From Undaria pinnatifida (taxonomy: Eukaryota > Sar > Phaeophyceae > Laminariales > Alariaceae), in the NCBI GenBank assembly GCA_012845835.1, contig JABAKD010000017.1:3037001-3101000 (forward strand): a DNA stretch of 64,000 nt. The letters are read 5' to 3'. Position numbers and translations under genes: made by a program. The notes beneath the pieces are model-generated. The model was given only the letters and a program-made list of their open reading frames with translations. It made no database searches and was not told the origin of the DNA. Positions 45,826-58,041 of this stretch are shown piece after piece; positions within the stretch are counted from its first letter, which is position 1, and each line of letters begins with the position of its first letter.

Positions 45826-45960
45826 AATTAAAATACAATCCAGCTGTGAGATCGAATATGATCTTGTCGAAACTCATCTTTGCAAGCTGTGTGTGATACT
45901 CCGATCGCACGGATTACGGGGTGTGTGTCCTCATTAAGCTATATGTACGTACAGTGCCGA
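45826..45960 (+). mobile_element. Family D left-end fragment in POMP-gene intron
   Basis: 'ccagctgtgagatcgaatat' and 'gaaactcatctttgcaagct' match the D left arm at 54419-54465, followed by 'tgtgtgatactccgatcgca'. Confidence 0.7.
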
Positions 45961-46084
45961 GCGTGCATATCATACGTCACCCGGTTTTGCTAAATGAAGG
46001 ACAGGCGGTATCGAATGCAGGAAAGTTTTGTGTACAGTGGTCCCCTGTTGAACACGTGCTTGATTAAGTGATTGATTCGTTGTG

Positions 46085-46290
46085 GACCAAGGCTGAGGTA
46101 GGGGGTGGTCACTTTTTGGGGCGCTTTTTCAGTGGCACGGAGTGACTCGCGCGAGTGGCCCCCTTGTTCCTTTGCAATCTTGACACGCGAGTGGCCTCCC
46201 TGTTATGCTTTTCTACTGTTTTGACCGTGCGATATGAATCCGTAACGGGAGGGTAAGCTCAAGTACTCTCTGCTAACCGTAGCCTTGGTG
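46085..46290. mobile_element. MITE family A, 206-bp internally deleted copy with target duplication
   Basis: Ends gaccaaggctgaggtagggg and the complement of ctaaccgtagccttggtg, flanked by TGTG on both sides (46081-46084, 46291-46294). The right-hand palindrome segment is missing. It lies in the intron before the Cys-rich exon of the POMP-type gene. Confidence 0.8.
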
Positions 46291-47624
46291 TGTGCTAAGG
46301 TAGTGGTGACTTCACTGGTAGGGCGGTTTTGTTGCGTCAGTTCATGGTATTGTCCACGTCACGTCTCACTCGTTTCCCCCGCACGGCCTCGCAGGAGACG
46401 CAACACCCGAGCAATCTGAAGGAGACTACTACGGCAGCGTCTGCGAGGGATGCGACGTGTGTAGTGGCAACTGTTCTGTGGGTGGTAGTGGCATCCAGGA
46501 GTGCGTTCCCGCCCTCGACCACACCAAGAGCGCAGGCGTTGATTCGTCAGGCGTGCTGATTACGCTGAAAACTCTCGAAACACATCCTGGCTATTGGCGT
46601 TCAGTGCCTGGTTCGGCGGCCATCCTGCCTTGCTGGAACGAGGATGTCTGTCTGGGAGGCGTTACCAACGATGCAAGCTACTGCGACGATGGCCACAGAG
46701 GGCCATGTGAGCTCGCAATTGCAGATGTTTATATTAGGCTGCTCATCCTGCATGCTGGATCAATCCCAACTTGCACCGGTTTCGATGTAGTCTGAATGCT
46801 TGGTGAGCATCTCCTTTCCCGGTCCCGACGTACATTCTCCCCCATCGTTTGCTCCACTCAACTTAACCAACACCTATGTACCCCCCCCCTGCAGACTGTG
46901 TCATCAGCGCAGAAGAGTACGCGGCGATGTTAGCCTACAGGTGTAGCAAGTGCTCAAGCGGCGAGGGGATCGTCTTCGCAGCTTTAGTCGTGCTATTGGC
47001 CATGGCGATCATCGTGGCGGTGATCTCCCACCTGGTGTCCAACAATCATGACACAAACAGCACGCGCTTCAAGCGATTGGTGCAGGCGCTTCCTCTGCAG
47101 GGCTTGAAAACTGTCTTTCTTGCGCGGCAGATTCAGACGCAGGTGAGAGCATGAGTACAGTCGTAGCCCACCTGCCATTGTCCTGCTGCGTCCATAATGG
47201 TCGGGTGGAGGTTCAGACGGGCCTCCCCTGCGGATGTACCGTTGCAGGGGCGGTGTGGACTCGGTATTGATTCCAACGTTGCTGTACCCATTGCAGGCAA
47301 TACGTGACATTCGCGCCACTTAACGAGGTATCTATTTAGGAACTTAAGCGTAGGTAGGCTTAAGCTCATGAATCCACGTTAATTTGGCCATTTCCGTGCC
47401 AGAACACAGCCCCTCCTGTCCGCCGCGTCCCAAATGCCTCACTCCGAGTAACCCCAATACGCGATTTGCGATTTACTCGTTTTTTTCAACATGTATGGCC
47501 GCCATGTGCTGCCGAATCTCTCCTATCGGTGCTACCGTTCAAGATAAGGGCATACCGCTTGCATTGATCATAGGGGAAAGCTTTGCACAAACTTTCTTTC
47601 CAAGCTAATGCCGGAGGAATCTCT

Positions 47625-47878
47625 TGCTTGGGGTGCAGCAGACCTTTCGGGCCTCCTGATATGAGGCTTTCAACATCTCACACGAAACACCTATTCGAAG
47701 ACATGCGTTGGCGCAACTCGATCAAAGCTTCTATGCCCTAAGGTCTAGTCCTAAAGACTAATGTTCTTGTCAGATCGCCATACGATCCGATAGTTCTGAA
47801 CTTGAGCGGAAGTTCAATCAATCTGAATGCGTTTTGACCCAAAATCTGCAACCCCTACCGCGGGATGACTCCTCGTGC
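47625..47878 (-). mobile_element. Family B copy in POMP-gene intron
   Basis: Contains 'ggggtgcagcagacctttcg', 'tattcgaagacatgcgttgg' and the right end caacccctaccgcgggatga. The left terminus is truncated. It ends about 90 bp before the exon starting near 47968. Confidence 0.65.
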
Positions 47879-48336
47879 TGTATACTGGCGCCGAATGCCG
47901 TCGATGAACATGATTGTGGGTCCGTGCAGTTCGACGCCGTGGCGAACGTCACCTACGCTACGGTTAGTTTCTGGAAAAGATAGCTTCCCTCGCCAGCTTC
48001 GACTTAGGACTGGTGCTCTCCGCCGGTTGCTTGGCGGAAACGGATTTCCACGAGCGTCTCTTAATTGCCACAATGGGGCCGCTAGTTGCTCTTGGTGTGT
48101 TGGGAGTGTCTTTCCAAGTGGGGACGCGGAGGAGTCGTGGGTCCGGGGAGAAACTCCGGGCGATTCGGCGAAGGAAGCACTTCTCCGCGGCGCTGCTGGT
48201 GATCTTTCTTGTTTACTCGTCGGTTTCCTTCTCGGTGTTTCGTGTGTTCGATTGCGAAACCTTGGACGACAGCAAAGAGTACATCTGCGCAGACTACGCC
48301 CTCGAGTGCACTACCGCCACGCACAAGGTCCTCCAG

Positions 48337-49910
48337 GTAGGTCTTGTTCGGCGACAGCGTGATCGCACACAGCGAGGGGCGGGAGTTTCGGGACGAAAGC
48401 TATAGTCTAGAGGTTTTCCCAGTCTACTGAAACACTCCAAAACGGGAATCTAAAAGTGTTCCCCTGCTCGATGTCTCACTGGACTAAACGTTAAGAAGCA
48501 GTTGATCACGTGATGCTAAAAATCACAAGGGACACACCCATCGGCAGCATTGAACATAAAACAAGCCCATGTCTGTCGTGGTGAAGAGTACCTCGAGTTT
48601 CGATTAAAACGACAAAACAACTCAACACCGTCGTTGTCGGCCCGCATGGGAAGCCCGCTTATTGTTTCTTCATTGCTTCGAGTTCATTTCGAGCTCATGG
48701 AATAGTTTGTGTGTATAATACTGAACTTGCACTATCGCCGCCGCTGTACCGTGCATGAATACTTATTATGACTCCTCACAACTCCCCATATTCGTACCTT
48801 CGAACAACATTGGTTGTATGGCACGATTCCCTGTCGCATTGGGTACTGCTACTGCTGTCGTATAGCAAGCAACTGCTCACGTACGTATCGTACAGCGGCA
48901 AGTCGGAGACGCAGTGATACAGGTAGCGGTGGTGCTACAGTAGTGCATGGTGCGGCCGTTCGCTCACACCATGTTTGGCCGACCGCCGCCGATCAGTTCG
49001 CTCGCATCCCTTCCTCCATCGGGTATAGAGTACTCTGCCGTAAACGTCTGCGTCGCCAATGCAATCCGATTAACAGGCACCTCCGTTGGGCTCACGATTG
49101 CAGCTGTTCAACCAACGCCGCTCAGCCTTCTCACTCCCCAATTAGGAATCCTAACCGTGCGACGGTCTAACGTTTTGACGTACCCTCGGGTATCCAGATA
49201 CGTTAACTATCAACACCGCCAGCAGTACCTGCGGTAATAGTATGTACTTAGTGCCAGGTATATACTATTTTATGCATTGTTTTCAAGTGCTGTAGGTGAA
49301 TGCGTACGATACAACAGCAACAAGTGGATTAGCTTGAATTTGGTAGTAAGTTGTGGTGCTGCGATGGACTCGCACCGTCATTCAGGCTACCAGTGTCGAT
49401 CCGTTATTCGTGCATCGCTCGGTCGATCGGGTGTAAGAGTGTGCCCGTTCTCTGCCGCTTCCTTCATTCAATGACAGACCAATTGGTGACTCTGGCTCAT
49501 TTGCAATGTTTTGCTACAGTAGTACACATGTTCCAAAACTCTTGATGGTGAGGTTGGAATCTTCCTCGTAAAGCGGTCCATCGTAAATATTTATGCAGTA
49601 CACACGGGAATAGCAGTCCACGCAGGCTGTTGGTTGGACAGGCTTGGACTGGTGCACTATATTGCGCTTGACTCGGTGATCGAATGTGCCGGAACCACTC
49701 CTCTTACTCTTGGCGTCTGTAAGAGAGAGATTAACGGCACCCTGCAACAACTAAATGTTCAATCCGCTCTGGATGTCATGATAGAAGAGCGACATCTCTT
49801 TCTGGCAATCTCTTTTCTGACCTCAAGCTGATCCGCGTTGCCCCCTACCCGTTTGGTCCCCACGCCGTCGCCACTCTCCTGGTATCTGCGCTGGCCATGT
49901 TTCGGCTTAG
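48337..49910 (+). other. Intron of the POMP-type gene
   Basis: 1,574 bp between donor ctccag|gtaggt and acceptor tttcggcttag. The joined reading THKVLQ-VYAVFMTVVYPIG is in phase 0. Apart from a 78-codon minus frame and a plus frame at 49634-49831 with no motif, nothing is recognised inside. Confidence 0.65.
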
Positions 49911-50566
49911 GTTTACGCCGTGTTCATGACCGTGGTGTACCCTATAGGTATTCCGGTTCTGTACAGCGTCATCCTGTTCAAAAAATCGCGAGGTTTTGAA
50001 AGACAGACGGCGCCAATCTATGCGAAAGGTTGCAGATCTAGAGGTCACTGCTGAGTTGTGGAAGCCCTACAGGCCGGCGCGGTACTACTGCGAGGTGGTG
50101 GAATGTGCCCGCCGGGTTGCCCTCACGGGCGTGGTCGCGTTCATCTGTCCCAACACGGTGGCACAGGTCGCCGTCACCCTGGTGTTAGCATCCGGTTTTG
50201 TGATTGTGTCAAGATTGTTTGGATCCCTACGCGTCTAGGCAAGATGCCTGGATGTCTCGAGTTGCCCATATCGTGGTGTTTATGCCTATGTTCCAGGCGT
50301 TGATGGTGAAGGTGGACGTCTGCAACGAGAGTAGCGATAGCCAAGCGGTGTTTGGAGAGGCCCTTCTGGGCGGCAATATCTGCATGGTGGCCACTGTAAT
50401 CACGGAGGCGGCGGTGGTCACCTGGTATACGTTTGCGGGCGTGGAGATACTTCTCTGGAAGAATAAACAGGTGTCGCCCGTGGCTCCAGACGCCGATCGT
50501 GCTGGCAAGGCTGCCATCGACGACAGGAACGCGGCTGAAAACTACTTCGCTCCGGTGTTTGCCTGA

Positions 50567-52400
50567 TCCATGTCGTAGCATGGGCCGTAAAAAAGTCTCG
50601 CGTACAGTTGATCGTCCCCACGCGGAACGGGGTAGATGATCGGCTGCGGCGGTTTGATGATGAGGTCGGTGTAAGCGTGACCATTATCAACCTAGCGTCG
50701 GTAAGCGCTTATTGCGCATGATGTGGTAAGACAACACCCGGTGTTGCTGGATATTTTCTCGGTGTGCTACTACAAAACGACATATGCCCTAAAAGAGGTA
50801 GCACTTCTTTTGACTGGCCGCGTTTCCCAACCTAAACACTACCTATTGTCGTTGAAATATACGGGTATGGGTGTACTTTAAGCTACTTCCAGAAGAGCAA
50901 ACGGACGATTTACGGAGCGATGGCTGGCAACTATCATCCGCGTGACGAGATCACGCGACCGAGCGGCCGGTTTTCGCCTGCAAGTCGAGTTTAATTTTTT
51001 CTTGTTTTTTGTTCTATTTCGATATGAAGTGGTCGGGTTTCTTTTCCCTGGCCTTCGTGCGGAGTTGTTTTAGATGAAAATGTTGCGGGAGCACTCGTCT
51101 TGAAGCTTGAATGGAAATAAACGTCTTGAGACCATCGTCACGTTTTTGTGATCGCGACAGTTAAGAGGTCGCCCCCGGGAATGGCCCTTGTATACTCCGT
51201 AATAATAACCGAATGATTATTAAAGTGACGCGAAATCACAAACGTCACCGTCATATTTTCACGAAAACCCCTGCGTCAAGATCAATCAGGCTGCCAATCC
51301 GAAAATATTGTAAAAACCACTAAGCCCAGCAAACTGGGTGGACACTCAAAACGATGTAGAACCGCCCACCCCCCACCGAAAATGTCGTCTGTTCGAACCT
51401 GCGAGATGTACTTTCGCTCTTGCACCCCGAGAGGACGGATGCATAAAGGACCGTTTAATCTGGGAGTTTTAAACCAAGTGGTTGATGCTCTTCCACCATC
51501 AACTGTGGTGCGCCCCCTTCCGGGGTTTTCTGTTCTCGGCGAGACAGCACGCATCTTATCCTCCGCCCTCTCTCGGCTGATACACCCAAAATCGCGCCGA
51601 AATCGGCAGCCCCGGCTTCTCTGAGGCGAGCAAACCCGCCCCCGATACTCGGTCGGCGTGGACACACCGCTAATGAGCAATCCAACCAAAGGCTGCGGGT
51701 CTGGCACGACTTTCTATCGGAGAATGTGAATGTTCTAGTTTGTTCTATGTCACCATCTGCCGTTCTTAATGTATATGGACACCATGGCACAAGAACGCAA
51801 TCAAGGCAATGTTTTTTCGTCAGAAAAACGCCTCGGTACACGCCGCCCCCCTCCACCAGACAAGGACGGTAACGCGCTAATCTGGCCCTCGCCCTCCTTC
51901 CTCTGATTCCTCGTTACGCCCACACGCGCCAGAGCCCGCGTCGCTCTCGCGGTCGCTCACGATCACCACTCCACGCAAGGGGTTGAAGCCCAATGTGGTG
52001 CCCCCCTGTATACTCTATTGTATGCGAAACAGAACCGCAGCATTGTGGCCTCCTCCGTTGCCAACCCCACGACGCGACGAGCAAGGGTCCGCGCGACACA
52101 AAACGGTGTGTTTCCCGTTGAGAGGGCCCAAACCCCTGTACACACGCCGAAACCCAGAGCTGAGACGCACGAGGGCGACAAAATTCCTGAGTCGATCTCC
52201 GACAAACGGTCAATGGCGACGACAACTGCTATGACTACAAAGGCTTCGTTTTTTATATGTATGTATTCCGACTGGCCATCTCTCTGCGCCTTGGCGCTTC
52301 ACGTGTACGATATGTGTCAAACGCAGTGTTTAAGAATCATAGCTCATAGCGCAGCTTAAACGGGGAGCCTCATAAATCGAAAGTGCTTACTATACCGCGG
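50567..52400. other. Intergenic, no gene recognised
   Basis: Overlapping minus frames at 51282-51707 (141 codons) and 51455-51856 (133 codons) carry no motif I know. A short plus reading at 50636-50700 ends at a donor-like gtaagc and could be a further exon of the preceding gene, but nothing supports it. Confidence 0.35.
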
Positions 52401-52401
52401 C

Positions 52402-52881
52402 ATGCGTCAGACACCGATTTCGTCTCAGTCATCGCGCCAACCGATCACAAGCACAAACATGACCGAGACATTGGTGGCTGCCTGCAAACGCACACGATTT
52501 CTATATGTAGGTAGTAGTGAAACGATCCAAGTTTTGTTTAAAAAACATTCCTTGCACAGTGGTAGGCAAGATCACGGCGACGAGAAGAACAAAAAGCACG
52601 CCGTGGAGTTCGAAGCAGCGAGATTCATTGTGCTCTGCAATGCTCGATACACTTCGTACGACGAAATTGACGACAGCGTTATGACGTCTGAACGTGCCGA
52701 GCATGTTATGGGCCCCGACCCTTCGGATACAGTGCTCACAATGCGGCCAACGATATGTGGCGGGTGCCGGCCACGCTTTCTGTTGCAACATATTTATGGT
52801 GGATGGTGTGCAGAAAACATACTGACAAACCTCTCGATCGCTGTCCAAGGTGGAAGAAGACACGGAATGGAGAAACGTTGA
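52402..52881 (+). CDS. Hypothetical 159-residue ORF, unproven
   Basis: A single open frame from ATG with no recognised domain, no signal peptide and no membrane segment. It has two Cys-containing patches (TICGGCRPRF). No supporting neighbour or homologous repeat in the window. It is kept only because it is the longest open frame in a 4-kb stretch. Confidence 0.15.
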   Translation: MRQTPISSQSSRQPITSTNMTETLVAACKRTRFLYVGSSETIQVLFKKHSLHSGRQDHGDEKNKKHAVEFEAARFIVLCNARYTSYDEIDDSVMTSERAEHVMGPDPSDTVLTMRPTICGGCRPRFLLQHIYGGWCAENILTNLSIAVQGGRRHGMEKR

Positions 52882-52899
52882 TCAAAGATCAACTGGCAT

Positions 52900-54380
52900 C
52901 GAAGGACACCGCTCGTGCCCTACATCATGCGTCATATCCAATTCCAGACAGTGTATCTACTGTACCAGGTATATATCATAGTATACAAACCGAGTTTGGC
53001 GGCGAATGCAACACCCCCCGTGATAACTCTTCGGGCTCCGAAACACGTATCCCTCAGTCCGTCTGGCATGCTCCAGGGATTTGATGTGGACATCGCTGGC
53101 GGTGAGAAATTGGGCAGCGGGCGTGATATTTGTCAAACACATCCCCGAGCGATATATATGGCGTACTCCTGGGAGCATGATAAAAAGAGGGGGTTACAAC
53201 ACTACTACTAAAGACCGCAACACTCCAAGTACGTTGTGGAATCGTCCGCCAGCCCCTGCTGACCTCGAGCTTCCCAAAGGGTTGGGGTATTGGTTATGAA
53301 GAGGCAGAGAGAGTCGTGTTGGTCTGGGCCGAAGCGAAGCAAATCATTTGGCCAATAGCGACCGGTGAAAAGATTCTTGCCGTGCCCGTTCTGGTATTAA
53401 ATCGGGTGAGCGTATATCTTGGAGGTGGAGTAACGATTGTGGGACATGTCACGGCAGTGAGTGTGGTATATGCTACCACGTATCCAAGTGATAGATCGGG
53501 TGGTGGTTTATGTTAAAACACATTTCATCACCCGGTGTACTCCGGGGATGTGACCTATACGAGCTGGTCCGGTTGTAAAGCTGACATTCACTTGATAAGC
53601 CTTATCTCTTGAAACGGCAATGTATTGGGCAACAATAATACGCATACCTGATAATCTGCCCATCAACGCGCAGCAATACGGTTAATGTCAGCCCAAGCCG
53701 GTACATTCCGGCCGTTTTCCTCAATCAAACAGATAGATCAAGTAATTTTTATGCTCAAATCCACTAATTTGCTTACTGCACAAAAATACTTTTTAGACTG
53801 TTTTTCGAAGAAATGTAGCGAGATTACTCAAAATCAGGTAAATTAAAAAGAAAAATCGCAGCCACAGCATGCCCATTACACAGCCGGAGCATGCTCTCTA
53901 TAGACTATACGTTTCGTCATGTTTCCCTGTGTTTTCCTTCAGACCCTGCCGGTCGTTTTTTAAATGCCGGAAATCGATTTTCGCAGCTCAACTTAACTTG
54001 TCGTTTTTTCCCCTGATTTTTTTACACGTGATTCGGAGCGCTTAGCTCTAGGAGATCAGTTCACGCGCTGACCAAAAAAACAAAGAAAATTCGCGGATAT
54101 TTTATCCCTTTCCTTCTTTTGATTTTCTTTTAATGGCTACCAGGTACAACTTTTTTCGTCCATATTTTGGTTTTGGTCAGCGCGTGATATTTTGATTCAA
54201 CCCCTTTCCTATCTCCGTACGAATTTTCAAATTTTCATGTCGAAATTTGCAAAACTGAGCTGCGAAAACTCATTCCGCTGTTGGATTTGACCCTAAACCG
54301 GACCAGCTCGTAGCACCCCGGAGGTGGTATACGCCGTCATATTCGGTATATAGTCTAGACTAGAGGAGAATATTGTGTAA
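52900..54380. other. No gene recognised; two inverted AT-rich motifs
   Basis: 53520-53600 and 54290-54360 mirror each other loosely: 'ggatgtgacctatacgagct', 'ggtccggttgtaaag' against 'accggaccagctcgtagcac', with 'ttgatcaa/ttcgcagctcaact' and 'gagctgcgaaaactcattcc' inside. This suggests an ~850-bp inverted-repeat element (about 53510-54345) with diverged arms. Confidence 0.4.
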
Positions 54381-54398
54381 TTCATCATATATATATAT

Positions 54399-54924
54399 TA
54401 TAAAAATTAAAATGCACTCCAGCTGTGAGATCGAAAATTTCGTCGAAACTCATCTTTGCAAGCTGTGTGTATATGGTGCCAAAACCGTCAGATTTATCCC
54501 CTTGAAAGGATTTATAGATTACATTCACAAATTATTGCCCCCCCGCCCCCCCCCCCCCACCCCCCCCAAACCCGCTCGCTTTTGATCAAAACCAGGCCCC
54601 CACGTCCTTCAAAACTCCGCCCCCCCACCTCACCGGTTATTCGACTTACAAGATTCACTTGATAAAATGATACATTTCCCTCCACAGCTGTCAGATTTTG
54701 GACCCCTCAGAAACGGGTTTTATAGTTTCCGCGCACAGACTGACTAAAATCACCCTGTTGACCCTGATAGCTACACTGTAGTTGTAAGGGGAGTCGCCGA
54801 CCTATATCCTTGATGAGGACACACAACTCGTAATGCGCGCGATCGGAGTATCACACACAGCTTGCAAAGATGAGTTTCGACGAAATCTTCGATCTCACAG
54901 CTGGAGTGTATTTTCATTTTTTAT
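54399..54924. mobile_element. Family D element with ~72-bp terminal inverted repeats
   Basis: The left arm 54399-54471 (from tataaaaattaaaatgcact, through cagctgtgagatcg, to ctttgcaagctgtgtgt) is the near-perfect complement of 54853-54924. The interior holds a poly-C tract (54540-54570), 'ctcgcttttgatcaaaacca' and 'tttatagtttccgcgcacag'. No coding capacity. It lies in AT-rich target DNA, so the target duplication is ambiguous. Confidence 0.8.
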
Positions 54925-55189
54925 AATATGCGTCTTCTCTGTGTCAGGTGTGTGAGGAATTTCTTTGTCGTTTTTCAAGCAAGCGGTTGCGTTGGCATAT
55001 ACTACCTGGCTTGATGTAAAGGAAAGGAACACCACTCAGCGATCATCTACTACATGTTAGGGCATGTTTTCATGAACACCACTAACAAGAGCACCAGACA
55101 TGGACGCGACATCTACAGGACTACAACATCTTCGACGACAGTGGGGAGAAAACAGGACGTATAAGCGCACACTATATATAGTCTATAAT

Positions 55190-56350
55190 AATGTGAAAAG
55201 TAAGTACAGACAGGGATGTTAACACTGCGGTAAACCACACGACCAACCTATTACGCAGGGTATTTCGTGCCTCCATCCGCTTACATGATTGCCTGACAAC
55301 CTCTACTATTCCAAACGCAGTGGAATGTGCCTAACGAAGTAAAGTCACCCTCGCGTTCAATAGTGGTGACATCGCATTTCCACGTGAGACAACCTTTACG
55401 AAACGCAGTAGCATATGCCTGACGATGTGAAGTCACCCTCGCGTTCAATAGTAGTGACATCGCATATATATGACGTTGCATGCCCACCTCAACTGCTGTA
55501 TTTGTAAGATGTATCTCTGTCTTAGAATTGGCGACCTCAGAGCCCCACAGCGGCACGGTAAAAATCATGGACGTGAAATCGTACATTTGAGACAATAATG
55601 AGTTGAAAAGGAAGCACAGGCAGACCTGATAAAATTGCGATAAACCACACTGCCGACCCATCGCATACCCTCCTGAGACGACCTCTACGAAACACAGTAC
55701 CATTTACCTCACGAAGTAAAATCACCCTCGCGATCAATAGTGATGACATCGCATATATATGACATCACATACCCACCTCGCCTGATGTATTTGTAGGACG
55801 TATCTCTGACTTAAAATTGACGACCGCAGAGCCCCACATCGATAAGGTAAAATCATAGGCGTGAAATCGTACATGTATTTGAGACAAAATTAATTTGGAA
55901 AAGGAAGCACAGGCAGATGTGTTAAAATTGCGGTAAACAACCTTACCAACCCATTACGTAGGGTATTTCGTACATACCGTCTGCATGATCGCCTCCCAAC
56001 CTATGCCAAGCGAAGTATAACTAACGAGGTAACGTAATTGAGCGCGTGTATACCAAGTATGACTAACGAGGTAACGTAATTGAGCACATGTATACCAAGC
56101 GTTCCTTTGAAACTGACGATTCGCATCCCTCTCTCTAATGCTCAATGGCGGAGACAGTACATGGCCACATACATCACCTCGCATGCTGTATTTGGCAATA
56201 CGTATCTCTTTCGTATAATTAGCGATGTCAGAAAATAATGGTAACTGTATGATGATGGTGACAAACAGTGCATGACCACATCACCTCGCCTGTTGTATTT
56301 GACAATACGTATCTCTTTCTTATAATTAGCGATGTCAGAAAATAATGGTA
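55190..56350. repeat. Tandem repeat of ~290-415 bp units, three diverged copies
   Basis: The marker 'gcggtaaaccacacgaccaa' occurs at about 55228, as 'gcgataaaccacactgccga' at 55638 and 'gcggtaaacaaccttaccaa' at 55930. Each unit also has 'tcaccctcgcgttcaatagt', 'gtgacatcgcat', 'tgtatttgtaagatgtatct' and 'aggaagcacaggcaga'. A shorter doublet (gtatgactaacgaggtaacg) lies at 56015-56090 and a further partial doublet at 56160-56345. Confidence 0.75.
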
Positions 56351-56519
56351 CCTAAAAATATTCTATAAAATATTCTAGCTTTCGATCGATGTATCATACA
56401 ACAACAAATTATGAAGATTTAACACGTCATTTACTACACTTAACCACTGGGTTGCATGCTGCATCCACCATCAAACCTTCTAGAATAGTAAACATTACAA
56501 GCCAGATGATATAAAGGGA

Positions 56520-57560
56520 TGTCTTATTGCTTCAATCGCAGGTTTGTCCCCTTTGAGGATTTATAGTTTCCGCGCACATATTGATATGTCCCGCCCCCCG
56601 CCCCCCCTCCCCCTCCCCTCCCCCTCCACTGACCCCTCTTGTTCTTAAAAAAAACCCAACCCTCCCCCCCCGCCCCTCCGTCCCCCGATTCCCCCCCCCT
56701 TCCGCCTAGTTTGTCCAAACGCCCCACTCACAATCAAAATCGGCCTGAGTAATAAACACCTATACGCAGTTGATATCACGTCATTAGCTTTCTGACCATC
56801 CATGACGTAGTTTTCAATTATTTTCCCCCCAACCCCCCCCCTCCAACGCCCCCTCTTTTCCGACCACCTGCACGATCGCCTAGACCTAGCACCACGCGTA
56901 TAACAAGCTGCTACATATCTTTGATCTCACAGCCGAAGTGTATTTGAATATTATTTGTGACCTAAACCTCCTAAAAAATCTCCCCCCCCCCCCCCCCTCT
57001 TGCTCTCCCTTACTCAAACGCCCCACCAAATATCGAAATCCGCCACATTAATAAACACTTCACGCACAGGATATCACCTCATTATCTTTCGAGAGCCATC
57101 CATGCCGCTGTGTTCCCCCCCCCCCCCGCCTCGAACGCCCCCTTCTTCCCCATCACCCGCACCATCGCCTAGACCTAGCACCACTCGTATAACAAACCCC
57201 TCACCTAAAGCCCTTCCTCCCCCCCCGCCCCCCCCCCGCCCCCACACCCCCCACCTCCCCCCCAACCCATCCCAACCCCACCCCCTCGAACACTCCACCC
57301 TCTCTTTACTCACTGATTGTACGACTTACCCCAGGATATACATGATAAACTGATGTATTATTTCCAAAACCGTCAGATTTATCCCCTCAAAATAATGTAT
57401 AGTTTCCAGGCACATATTGAGCTGCCCCCCCCACCCCCAATAATATACTGGTACCAAAACCGTCAGATTTATCCCCTCGAAAGGATTTATAGCTTACATG
57501 CAAAAATTGCCCCCTTTCCCCCCCCCCCCCCCCCCTCCAAACCCGCTCGCTTTTGATCAA
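56520..57560. repeat. Poly-C tracts within degraded family D interiors
   Basis: Long C runs at 56590-56640, 56665-56700, 56825-56845, 56982-56998, 57115-57128, 57218-57240 and 57518-57537, alternating with D-interior blocks such as 'cgtcagatttatcccctcga' and 'aggatttatag'. Long Pro frames on the plus strand and Gly frames on the minus strand are products of these runs, not genes. Confidence 0.75.
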
Positions 57561-57903
57561 AACCAGGCCCCCACGTCCTTCAAAACTCCGCCCCACCCCC
57601 CTCACCGGTTATTCGACTTACAAGATTCACTTGATAAAAGGATACATTTCCCTTCACAGCTGTCAGATTTTGTCCCCCTCAGAAACGGGTTTGATAGTTT
57701 CCGCGCACAGACTGACTAAAATCATCCTGTTGACCCTGATAGCTGCACTGTAGTTGTAAGGGGAGTCGCCGACCTATATCCTTAATGAGGACACACAACT
57801 CGTAATGCGCGCGATCGGAGTATCACACACAGCTTGCAAAGATGAGTTTCGACGAAATCTTCGATCTCACAGCTGGAGTGTATTTTCATTTTTTATAATA
57901 TAT
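57535..57903. mobile_element. Family D right half, near-identical to 54573-54930
   Basis: Co-linear and almost identical for about 350 bp (e.g. 'ccaggcccccacgtccttca', 'gctgtcagattttg', 'ggagtcgccgacctatatcc', 'gatgagtttcgacgaaatct'). It differs at scattered single bases and in a C run. Recent activity or local duplication. Confidence 0.8.
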
Positions 57904-58041
57904 GCGCGACCGGCGCATCATGCGGCTCGTACAGTTTGGCGTCGACGGCAACAAGTTTGTGTACGATAAAAAACTTCAAACGGTACCTTCAGTTTTACAT
58001 AACGCTAACGATCACGGCCAAGCGGAGAATTAACGAGTTCG

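Larger units (their letters stand above)
43776..50566 (+). pseudogene. POMP-repeat multi-pass membrane protein gene, disabled
   Basis: From ATG 43776 the frame gives a signal peptide (WWPLFTLYYLFRFFVSAADI), then beta-helix repeats of the GGAhxxxxxxxxFxxN type (GGAVSLQHGSSMSWSGQTSC; GGAIYILDCSLSWNGTTVFA; GGAVYPDIGTTITWGGTATF) to 45551. 46395-46706 is a Cys-rich EGF-like part (YYGSVCEGCDVCSGNCSVGG, CLGGVTNDASYC, HRGP|Y). 46895-47142 holds a TM (IVFAALVVLLAMAIIVAVIS) and ALPLQGLKTVFLARQIQTQ. About 47968-48336 and 49911-50566 hold more TM segments and WKPYRPARYYCEVVECARRV. Breaks: TAG 43968, TGA 44472, TGA 44706, +1 at the A6 run 49980-49985, and a second shift near 50210. POMP-type repeats with such a C-terminus are a brown algal family as I know it; the ligand is unknown. 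Confidence 0.75.

Noticed and set aside
57000-57353. Proline-rich 117-codon ORF
   Set aside because: Made by poly-C runs inside degraded family D sequence; no start context or motif.
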